Made by a program: the position numbers and the translations under genes. Under the pieces are notes generated by a model. It had not been told where the DNA came from. It made no database searches and was given only the letters and a program-made list of their open reading frames with translations. A DNA stretch of 9,864 nucleotides from CAIQOK01 sp043781315 (GTDB lineage Bacteria > Verrucomicrobiota > Verrucomicrobiia > Limisphaerales > CAIQOK01): positions 1 to 9,864 of the forward strand of contig JAYWBR010000446.1 in the NCBI GenBank assembly GCA_043781315.1, given 5' to 3'. This document shows, piece by piece, positions 1 to 5,265 of this stretch. The first letter of the stretch is position 1; each line of letters begins with the position of its first letter.

Positions 1-112
1 GATACGCGATGTCCGCTGCGGAAAATTTCGCCAGCCGTTTGATGTCATCCGGCGTGAGCGTGGATTTGTAGGCGGCGAACTTGGTGTCGAAACTCGTCAA
101 GTCAGCGAGCAT
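1..112 (-). CDS. Partial hypothetical protein, N-terminal 37 residues, runs off left edge
   Basis: An ATG at 112-110 on the minus strand opens a frame that stays open to the window edge. It begins MLADLTSFDTKF and continues with a lysine- and aspartate-containing stretch (TLTPDDIKRLAKF). Third codon positions are mostly G or C, as in the operon genes further right, which supports real coding. The nearest in-frame upstream stop is only about 24 bases before the ATG, so the start cannot lie much further upstream. I see no clear ribosome binding site. I do not recognise the family from 37 residues. It could be the start of a real gene or the exposed end of a broken one. Confidence 0.4.
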   Translation of the reverse strand, partial: MLADLTSFDTKFAAYKSTLTPDDIKRLAKFSAADIAY

Positions 113-149
113 GGCCGGAGAGCAAGCCTTGGATGGTCAGCAGTTGCAC
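102..149 (-). pseudogene. Short remnant resembling the C-terminal part of a DNA methylase
   Basis: The minus frame from GTG 149 to TGA 104-102 reads VQLLTIQGLLSGHAR. This resembles a segment near the C terminus of some site-specific DNA methyltransferases, where an ILTIEGLL-like stretch precedes a short variable tail; the comparison is from memory. The fragment lies in the same reading frame as the ORF ending at 162, separated from it by two consecutive TAA stops. It ends 11 bases inside the start of the next minus-strand ORF. It is too short to be convincing alone and may be coincidence. Confidence 0.2.
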
Positions 150-161
150 GCGGGGGAATTA

Positions 162-437
162 TTATTTGATAACCTCGACCCAAGAAGCATCAAACTTCAA
201 AGTTTTCAGAACCGCGTCTTTGTCTAATTCCGGAGGCTTCCGAATTTTAATCGCAAGACGGTTTGGCGGAATTTCTTCGATGATTGTGAATTGAGAACCG
301 TGAGGTTGCCATGTGAATTTATGAATCTCGGTTTTGTCGGGGCGGACTTCGTAGCCCTCCAAGTTGTCATCCTCATTCCAAGACCACTTGTAATTTTCAG
401 ATTGGTATAACGAAGTGTCCGATTCAAAAGCAGCCAA
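162..437 (-). CDS. Hypothetical 91-residue ORF, possibly a 5'-truncated gene remnant
   Basis: The frame ends with a double TAA (164-162 and 161-159). The only plausible start is a TTG at 437-435, with an in-frame TGA at 452-450 and no ribosome binding site before it. Base composition is clearly lower in GC than the operon genes and third positions use many A and T, so the segment probably has a different origin. The product is charged and aromatic (YKWSWNEDD, HKFTWQPHGSQF, PPNRLAIKIRKPPELDKD) with no signal peptide or membrane segment. I do not recognise the family. The weak start and the short open stretch upstream suggest the C-terminal part of a gene that lost its 5' end. It could also be a small intact gene with an unusual start. 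Confidence 0.35.
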   Translation of the reverse strand: MAAFESDTSLYQSENYKWSWNEDDNLEGYEVRPDKTEIHKFTWQPHGSQFTIIEEIPPNRLAIKIRKPPELDKDAVLKTLKFDASWVEVIK

Positions 438-499
438 AGAAAAGTTGATTCACGGGGTTGAATTAACAAACCACGCCGCAGACGGCGAGCGGGAAATGA

Positions 500-556
500 T
501 TGCACCACCCCGCCACGAAAGGCGGCCCCTACTTCTACCGCGTCGGCGTGCAATAA
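500..556 (+). pseudogene. Possible C-terminal remnant of a plus-strand protein gene
   Basis: The last codons before TAA 554-556 read TKGGPYFYRVGVQ. Aromatic endings of the F-Y-R-V type are common at the C termini of large secreted, domain-rich proteins in verrucomicrobia, as far as I recall. A stop at 497-499 closes the frame upstream, so at most 18 codons remain. Two small perfect hairpins lie nearby (474-487, and 510-525 inside this frame), neither followed by a T-run. The feature is suggestive only; its main value is as a sign that the flank is composed of gene ends. Confidence 0.15.
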
Positions 557-560
557 ATAT

Positions 561-591
561 TTGAGTGGATTTTCCCGGCGCGGGGTATTAT
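561..591 (+). promoter_or_regulatory. Candidate promoter with a 19-base spacer ahead of the YHS-like gene
   Basis: TTGAGT at 561-566 and TATTAT at 586-591 could be the -35 and -10 boxes, separated by 19 bases. The -10 lies 27 bases before the ATG at 619, which leaves a leader of about 20 bases. The spacer holds a GC-rich dyad, CCCG (574-577) and CGGG (581-584). Long 19-base spacers with an operator in between are known for MerR-family metal regulators such as CueR. The dyad here does not match the CueR operator I remember and is not centred in the spacer (centre 579 against 576). This is the best promoter candidate I see for the metal genes. Confidence 0.3.
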
Positions 592-618
592 CAAGGACAG
601 TTGAACAAATTAAATATC

Positions 619-924
619 ATGAACATCACCAAAACACTCACCATCATTGCCCTTTCTGCTTCTCTGGCCGCGCCGCTGGCCGGTTTTGCCGAGGAAAAGA
701 AAGAGGCCAAGAAACTCATCCCCTACACCCTCCAAACTTGTCCCGTGTCCGGCGAAAAGCTCGGCGAGATGGGTAAGTTCGTCGTGTTCGAATACAAGGA
801 CCGCGAAATCAAATTCTGCTGCAAGGACTGCAAAAAGGATTTCGTGAAGAACCCGGAAAAGTTCCTGAAGAAAATCGCCGAGGCCGAAAAGAAAGCTGCT
901 GCCGACAAAGCCGCCAAGAAATAG
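619..924 (+). CDS. Secreted YHS-like metal-binding protein, 101 aa
   Basis: Residues 1-24 form a Sec signal peptide (basic MNITK, hydrophobic core, likely cut after GFA). The mature part has CPVSGEKL with Cys41 and then FCCKDCKKDF with Cys67, Cys68 and Cys71, followed by a Lys/Ala-rich helix to the end. A CPVxG motif about 25 residues before a C-C-x2-C motif is typical of small YHS/TRASH-like domains that bind soft metals and are often found near copper or mercury resistance genes. A periplasmic role as metal scavenger or carrier to the pump is an inference. The ATG at 619 is chosen because it gives a clean signal peptide; an in-frame GTG at 565 would put 18 polar residues before it. No strong Shine-Dalgarno is present; AAGGA at 593-597 is too far away. 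The gene lies ahead of the Cys-rich gene with a 59-base gap. Confidence 0.85.
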   Translation: MNITKTLTIIALSASLAAPLAGFAEEKKEAKKLIPYTLQTCPVSGEKLGEMGKFVVFEYKDREIKFCCKDCKKDFVKNPEKFLKKIAEAEKKAAADKAAKK

Positions 925-948
925 TTCGTCCTGGCCACGGGAGGATTG

Positions 949-1005
949 GTGCAAACCTTCGCCCGGCTTAATCTTGTCCCGGCGTGGCCAATGTTAAACT
1001 TGTGA
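949..1005 (+). CDS. Possible 18-residue leader peptide
   Basis: A GGGAGG at 939-944, the best Shine-Dalgarno seen in this part of the window, is followed after 4 bases by GTG 949. The frame reads VQTFARLNLVPAWPMLNL and stops at TGA 1003-1005. That stop overlaps a GTG at 1002-1004, one of the two possible starts of the Cys-rich gene, as a GTGA junction. Such overlap would allow translational coupling. The sequence is not Cys-, His- or Met-rich, so direct metal sensing is not obvious. It may be chance, as a short frame is easily found. Confidence 0.2.
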   Translation: MQTFARLNLVPAWPMLNL

Positions 1006-1352
1006 AACCGATACTGGGCATACTCTGCATCCTGCTGCTCGTCTGGACGCCCGTCGTTCCGGCGCAGTCGCAGTCGCAGTCGCCCGGTGTCGGTGCGGCG
1101 GCGGCGGTTTGCCGTTGTTGCAAAGCTTGCCGCCCGAGTTCCTGCTGCGCCCGCCCTCCCGATTCCGAATCCCGTCCCGCCGCTGCGACCATCCCGGTCT
1201 CCGGCCCCGACCAAAATTCCCTGACCGCATCCGTTGTCCTGCTCTGGGCGGTTCCAGCGGCGGCATCAGCGCAGCCGGGCAGGGCGGTTGCATCCGTATC
1301 GGCCGCTTTCCCCACTCCGCTTTTCTCCCGCAATTGCGTCCGGCTCATCTGA
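984..1352 (+). CDS. Small exported Cys-rich protein, 122 aa
   Basis: I know no named family for this gene. The N terminus is a Sec signal peptide with a long hydrophobic core (ILGILCILLLVWTPVVPA), probably cut after PAQ near residue 28. The mature protein carries a dense cluster CRCCKACRPSSCC at residues 43-55, with six cysteines, and one more Cys118 in a PLFSRNCVRLI ending. Between them is a Pro/Ala/Ser-rich linker (about 56-80) and a hydrophobic stretch (TASVVLLWAVPAAA, about 81-94). The cysteine cluster suggests binding of Cu(I), Ag(I) or a similar soft metal in the periplasm or at a membrane; this is inference. Starts are GTG only: 984 or 1002. The later one gives a compact MKPILGILC signal peptide and overlaps the stop of a possible leader peptide. 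TAA at 969-971 bounds the frame upstream. A stop in frame at 1350 ends it 107 bases before the first efflux gene. Confidence 0.7.
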   Translation: MANVKLVKPILGILCILLLVWTPVVPAQSQSQSPGVGAAAAVCRCCKACRPSSCCARPPDSESRPAAATIPVSGPDQNSLTASVVLLWAVPAAASAQPGRAVASVSAAFPTPLFSRNCVRLI

Positions 1353-1357
1353 ACTGA

Positions 1358-1410
1358 GTGCCTTCCCCGCCCGCAGTGTGTACGCGCAGGCACACGGGTG
1401 GACTTTTTTT
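1358..1410 (+). terminator. Alternative stem-loops followed by a T7 run
   Basis: Two stems can form and compete for the same 3' arm. GTGCCT (1358-1363) pairs with AGGCAC (1388-1393). GTGTG (1376-1380) pairs with CACAC (1391-1395), and can be lengthened by CCC (1370-1372) with GGG (1396-1398) across a 3-base bulge. Seven Ts follow at 1404-1410. This could be a weak Rho-independent terminator or an attenuator between the two small genes and the efflux block. The stems are short and the T-run starts 5 bases after the longer one, so the call is tentative. Confidence 0.25.
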
Positions 1411-1459
1411 CCGTTGCCGGGTTCGGCTTCGACTGCGCGAAATAATTCCCCGTTGCACC

Positions 1460-2782
1460 ATGAACAGACTAATTGTCATAACGATTTTGACCGCCCTCGC
1501 CGGAGCCTTGGGGGAACCGGCGCGCGCCGCGTCCACCAACGCAACCACCGTGATCGTCACGCCGGAGTACCTCAGCCAGCTCGCGGACGAAATGCGGACG
1601 AACCATCCCGCCCTCCGCGCCGCCGCCGCCATGACGAATGCCGCCGCCGCCGCCGTGGCCGCCGTGCGCACTTGGGAAGACCCGAGGGTGATGGCTGGTT
1701 TCATGGCTGCGCGTGAAGATTTCCGGGCCAGTGACGGCGACATCATTTACGGCGTCGAACAAAAGCTTCCGCTGTTCGGCAAGCCCGGACTGGAGCGCAA
1801 CGTCGCCCGCGCCGAACTCGCGGTCGAATCTGCGAACTTGGAATTTCAATTTCAAGCCCGGCGCGTGGAGCTGGCCAAAGCCGCGTTTCGCGCGGCGCTG
1901 GCGGATCGTGTCGTCGTCATCGGCGAACGGGATCTCGCGTGGCTGGATGACATGAAGCAGTTGCTGGAGCAAAATGCGCGTGTCGGCAAGGCGTCGCTGG
2001 TGGAGGTCTTGCAGCTCGAAAACGAGCGGGCGAAGCGCCTGAACCAGTTACAGTCCGACCGCAACCAGCTTACCCACGAACAAGTCAGCTTGAACCGGCT
2101 CTTGAATCGCGACGTGAATTCACCGTGGCCACGGCTTGAACTGCCAGCGGTGGCGGGAGCCGTTCAATTCAATGCTCGCCTGCTTGATTTTGCGCTCAAG
2201 TACGAACCCCAGACCGTCAAAATGCAGCAGCAGGTCAAACAGTCCGAGGCGATGGTGGCGGTGACGAGGCGGCAAAAGTATCCCGACATTTCCGCCGGCG
2301 TCGAAGCGCGGAACTACAGCGGGGACGGAAGTTTTCGCCAGGGCATGTTCATTTTGCGGATGAATTTTCCGTGGGCCAACGCGGGCAAAATCCGCGCGGA
2401 TGTCCGGCGCGACGAGGCCCGGCTGGCGGCGACGCAGTTTGAACTGGCCGACATGCAGACCGGCGTGCGCGAGGAGGTGCATCAGTTGACGGTGAAGACC
2501 GATGCCGCCCGGCGCGAGGCGCTGCTGTACCGCGACCAGATCATTCCGCGCACCGAGTCCACGCTCGAAACCATCCGCACCGGCTGGCAGACGGGACAGA
2601 ATACTTTCCGCGAAGTGCTCGACACGCATCGGATGTTGCTCGACGCGCGCCTGATGTTCGTCCGCGCCGTGGCCGAACAATACCAGATGCTCTCCGAACT
2701 CGTGCTGTGCTGCGGAGCCGGCAGCCTGGATGCGCTGACGATGATTGGCGCTGAACCGGAAGCTCAACCTGAAAAGAAATAA
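1460..2782 (+). CDS. TolC-family outer-membrane efflux protein (CusC/CzcC-like), 440 aa
   Basis: This is the outer-membrane channel of a tripartite efflux pump. A Sec signal peptide (MNRLIVITILTALAGALG, likely cut after ARA) is followed by two long alpha-helical OEP repeats, roughly residues 50-230 and 255-425. PLFGKPGLERNVARAEL, near residue 105, is typical of metal-efflux OMFs (PLFGK motif). Helical heptads such as ENERAKRLNQLQSDRNQL mark the periplasmic tunnel. Unlike E. coli CusC it has no lipobox. The ATG at 1460 is preferred over an in-frame start at 1358 because the signal peptide begins there. Its only cysteines are an adjacent pair, Cys417-Cys418, close to the C terminus. The stop is one base before the start of the adaptor gene, so the two are surely co-transcribed. 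Family is certain; substrate is inferred from the neighbours. Confidence 0.9.
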   Translation: MNRLIVITILTALAGALGEPARAASTNATTVIVTPEYLSQLADEMRTNHPALRAAAAMTNAAAAAVAAVRTWEDPRVMAGFMAAREDFRASDGDIIYGVEQKLPLFGKPGLERNVARAELAVESANLEFQFQARRVELAKAAFRAALADRVVVIGERDLAWLDDMKQLLEQNARVGKASLVEVLQLENERAKRLNQLQSDRNQLTHEQVSLNRLLNRDVNSPWPRLELPAVAGAVQFNARLLDFALKYEPQTVKMQQQVKQSEAMVAVTRRQKYPDISAGVEARNYSGDGSFRQGMFILRMNFPWANAGKIRADVRRDEARLAATQFELADMQTGVREEVHQLTVKTDAARREALLYRDQIIPRTESTLETIRTGWQTGQNTFREVLDTHRMLLDARLMFVRAVAEQYQMLSELVLCCGAGSLDALTMIGAEPEAQPEKK

Positions 2783-2783
2783 A

Positions 2784-4628
2784 ATGAAACCACTGCTGCT
2801 AAAATTATTTTTTGCCTCGGCGATTGCCCTGGTATGGATGAACCTTGCCACCGCCGCCGAAACCAAGACGCTCTACACCTGCGGCATGCATCCGCAGGTC
2901 ATCCAGGATCATCCCGGCAACTGCCCGATCTGCGGCATGAAGCTCACGCCCATCCGCAGGCAAGCCGGCGAGGCGCAAACGGGCGAGCGCAAAATCAAGT
3001 TCTACAAATCTACGATGAATCCGGGCGAAACCAGCCCTACGCCGGCCAAGGACAGCATGGGCATGGAGATGGCACCCGTGTACGAGGACGCGGGCGGGGC
3101 GGCCAATGCTTCGGCCATCGCCATTGATCCGGTGACGATTCAAAACATGAACTTGCGGACGGCGGTGCTCGCGCGCGGCCCGTTGCGCAAAGTCATCCGC
3201 ACCGTCGGCACGATTGACTACAACGAGACGGCGACGGCGGAGGTCACGACGAAGTACAAAGGCTGGATTGAAAAACTCCACGCCGACGCCACGGGCAAGC
3301 TGGTGCATCGCGGCGAGCCGCTGTTCGAGGTCTATTCGCCGGAGCTTTACAGCGCGCAGGCGGAATTCCTGCTCGCACTGAACCAGACGTCCACCAACAG
3401 CGGTGCGTTGCTCCGCGAACTGGCGATGAGTAAGCTGAAGTTCTTCGACATTTCCGACGCGCAGATCGCTGAACTCGAACAGACGCGCAAGCCGTTGAAA
3501 ACCTTGACGGTGGTTGCGCCGATGGACGGGTTCGTCACCGAGAAGATGGTCGTGCAAGGCCAGATGGTGGACATGGGCATGAAACTCTATCGCCTCTCCG
3601 ACCTGGGCATCGTCTGGGTCATCGCGCAAATCTACGAGCAAGATCTGCCGTTCGTGCAGCTCGGCCAGGAGGCGGTCGTCAAACTGTCCTCGCTGTCCGA
3701 CCGCGAGTTTCGCGGACGCGTTACTTTTGTTTATCCGACCGTGGACGAGAAGACCCGCACGGCGCGGGTGCGGATGGAGTTTGAAAACCCCGGCTACTTC
3801 CTCAAGCCCGGCATGTTTGTCTCGGTGCAACTTCATTCGGAAATGGACTCGTCGGCGTTGCTCGTGCCAGATTCCGCCGTGCTGCGCAGCGGCACAAAGA
3901 ACACGGTGTTCCTCGCGCTCGACGGCGGGAAGTTCGACGCGCGCACCGTGGTGCTCGGCGCGGAGGGCGAGAACGGAATGACCCAAGTGTTGAGCGGATT
4001 GAAGGAAGGCGAGCGCGTCGTGACCAGCGGACAATTCATGCTGGATTCGGAAAGCCAGTTGCGCGAGGCGATTGAAAAAATGCGCGGTCCGTCGGGCGGG
4101 GCGGCGGCGGCGGCGCAGTCCGGTTCGATCACGAATCCGGTCAGCACCTCCGCGCCGGAAAAGTCCGCGCCTGAGCCGGTGGTTTACGTCTGCCCGATGC
4201 CCGAGCATGTTTCAATCATCTACGACCATCACGGCAAGTGTCCGATCTGCAACATGGCCCTCGTGCCGGTCACGCCGTCGGCGCTGCAAAAGCTTCAGCC
4301 GGGCGGCAGGGTGCTTCACTACACCTGCCCGATGCCGGAACACGCGAGCGTTCACGAGGCGAAGCCGGGTAAATGTCCGCTGTGCGCGATGACGCTGATC
4401 CCGGTGATGGCGCAGTCCGTCGTCCCGTCCGCCGCCGCCAGCCAGCCGGAAACAAATTCCGCTCCGCTTACGCTCTACACCTGCGCGATGCACCTCGATG
4501 TCGTTTCGGACGAGCCGGGTAATTGCCCGAAATGTGGGATGACGCTCGTGCCGACCACAACCGTTGCGCATGGCAAAATAGCAGAAGACAACTGGCGCAA
4601 GAAACACCCCGCAACCCATCAACATTAA
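2784..4628 (+). CDS. cusB: CusB-type membrane fusion protein with four Cys-rich heavy-metal-binding modules, 614 aa
   Basis: This is the periplasmic adaptor linking an RND pump to its outer-membrane channel. Residues 1-24 are a signal peptide. Residues 31-57 are a heavy-metal-binding domain (HMBD) with Cys33, Met35-His36, Cys47 and Cys50. Residues 74-101 match the Met-rich N-terminal region of CusB; Met78, Met92 and Met94 line up with the three Cu(I)-binding methionines of E. coli CusB (49, 64, 66). The adaptor core (lipoyl, hairpin, beta-barrel, membrane-proximal parts) spans about 110-440, with TVVAPMDGFVTEKMVVQGQ and NPGYFLKPGMFVSVQL as typical segments. A Gly/Ala/Ser/Pro linker leads to three more HMBDs at about 467-497, 512-541 and 564-591. 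All 12 cysteines sit in the four HMBDs; the core has none. The tail ends HPATHQH, like the His-containing end of E. coli CusB (about 400 aa), which this protein exceeds by some 200 residues. ATG 2784 follows the upstream stop by one base. Confidence 0.93.
   Translation: MKPLLLKLFFASAIALVWMNLATAAETKTLYTCGMHPQVIQDHPGNCPICGMKLTPIRRQAGEAQTGERKIKFYKSTMNPGETSPTPAKDSMGMEMAPVYEDAGGAANASAIAIDPVTIQNMNLRTAVLARGPLRKVIRTVGTIDYNETATAEVTTKYKGWIEKLHADATGKLVHRGEPLFEVYSPELYSAQAEFLLALNQTSTNSGALLRELAMSKLKFFDISDAQIAELEQTRKPLKTLTVVAPMDGFVTEKMVVQGQMVDMGMKLYRLSDLGIVWVIAQIYEQDLPFVQLGQEAVVKLSSLSDREFRGRVTFVYPTVDEKTRTARVRMEFENPGYFLKPGMFVSVQLHSEMDSSALLVPDSAVLRSGTKNTVFLALDGGKFDARTVVLGAEGENGMTQVLSGLKEGERVVTSGQFMLDSESQLREAIEKMRGPSGGAAAAAQSGSITNPVSTSAPEKSAPEPVVYVCPMPEHVSIIYDHHGKCPICNMALVPVTPSALQKLQPGGRVLHYTCPMPEHASVHEAKPGKCPLCAMTLIPVMAQSVVPSAAASQPETNSAPLTLYTCAMHLDVVSDEPGNCPKCGMTLVPTTTVAHGKIAEDNWRKKHPATHQH
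2874..2954 (+). other. HMBD module 1 (N-terminal, CGMH type)
   Basis: This segment encodes residues 31-57 of the adaptor: YTCGMHPQV, then DHPGNCPICGMKLTPI. Spacing is Cys-x13-Cys-x2-Cys. It directly follows the signal peptide, so it would be at the free N terminus of the mature protein. Such modules are widespread at the N terminus of CusB-like adaptors and Cu-transporting ATPases. Confidence 0.85.
4182..4556 (+). repeat. Three C-terminal HMBD modules in tandem
   Basis: Within the adaptor gene, 4182-4274, 4317-4406 and 4473-4556 encode three copies of one module, separated by 42 and 66 bases of linker. Copies one and two are of the CPMPEH type with Cys-x15-Cys-x2-Cys (Cys470/486/489 and Cys515/531/534). 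The third is of the CAMH type with Cys-x13-Cys-x2-Cys (Cys567/581/584), closer to the N-terminal module. This pattern suggests that copies one and two arose by a duplication, while the third is of the older, N-terminal type. Each should give a soft-metal or Zn-like site; the three may hand Cu(I) toward the pump (inference). Confidence 0.85.
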
Positions 4629-4629
4629 A

Positions 4630-5265
4630 ATGAACATGAAATCATTGAAAATAATCATCGCACTCTTGGGCGTGGTGTCGGTGGCAAGTTCTGTCGCGCT
4701 GGCGCAGGAAGGGGAAATTCACGCGTCTGGTGGCGGCTTGTTCGGTTTGCCGCCGGAATACGTCCACATCCTGATAAATCCAATGCCTGTCTATGGCATG
4801 GCGATGGGCATTCTCGCTCTGGGTGCGGCCTTGCTACTGCGCAACAAGACCGCGCAAGTCATTGGGCTGGGCCTGGTGATCCTGGCCGCGGCGTCGGCGT
4901 GGCCGGTGGCGCATTTCGGGGAGAGCGCCTACAAACAGATCCGCGGACTCGCCGACGAGGCCGGGCAGGTGGCGCTGGATGAACACATGGAACGCGCGGA
5001 CAAGTTGATTTACTTTTTCTACGCGACGGCGCTGCTCGGGGTGGCGGCGCTGGTCAGCTTGAAGAAATTTCCCAAGGCCGCCACACCGCTGGCGGTGGTC
5101 ACGCTGGTTGCCGCCATCGCGTCGCTGGGGGCGGGCGGTTGGATCAGCAAGGCGGGCGGACAAATCCGTCATCCTGAATTTCGCGAGGCCGCGCCGCCGC
5201 CCGGTGATGCAGAACACCATACCGAACACAACGAGAAGTTTGAATACGCAACCACAAACAAATGA
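4630..5265 (+). CDS. DUF2231-like four-helix membrane protein, 211 aa
   Basis: The N terminus (residues 5-25) is a signal peptide or first helix. After a Gly-rich stretch come LPPEYVHILINPMPVYGMA (His46) and hydrophobic segments at about 50-70, 76-95, 127-144 and 153-171. The order, with a conserved-looking His just before the first helix, resembles DUF2231 membrane proteins, whose function is not settled. Histidines at 46, 95, 119 and 181 (in the loop motif AGGQIRHPEF) lie near the membrane faces and could bind metal or haem; this is inference. The C-terminal tail is hydrophilic with AEHHTEHNEKF. The ATG at 4630 is one base after the adaptor stop; a second Met, codon 3 at 4636, is also possible. 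The stop overlaps the next start by four bases (ATGA), so it is embedded in the pump operon. I am confident it is a real membrane protein, less so of the family name. Confidence 0.8.
   Translation: MNMKSLKIIIALLGVVSVASSVALAQEGEIHASGGGLFGLPPEYVHILINPMPVYGMAMGILALGAALLLRNKTAQVIGLGLVILAAASAWPVAHFGESAYKQIRGLADEAGQVALDEHMERADKLIYFFYATALLGVAALVSLKKFPKAATPLAVVTLVAAIASLGAGGWISKAGGQIRHPEFREAAPPPGDAEHHTEHNEKFEYATTNK

Noticed and set aside
474..525. Small hairpins CGCCG/CGGCG and CCGCC/GGCGG as terminators
   Set aside because: Stems are only 5 base pairs, no T-run follows on either strand, and no convincing gene ends right before them.
1414..1446. TTGCCG and AATAAT as a second promoter just before the first OMF gene
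   Set aside because: Spacing is 21 bases, too long for a normal promoter, and neither box is close to consensus. No operator is seen.
2805..4208. Minus-strand open frame of over 450 codons opposite the adaptor gene
   Set aside because: Shadow of the adaptor gene; composition reflects the complementary codons and no domain is visible.
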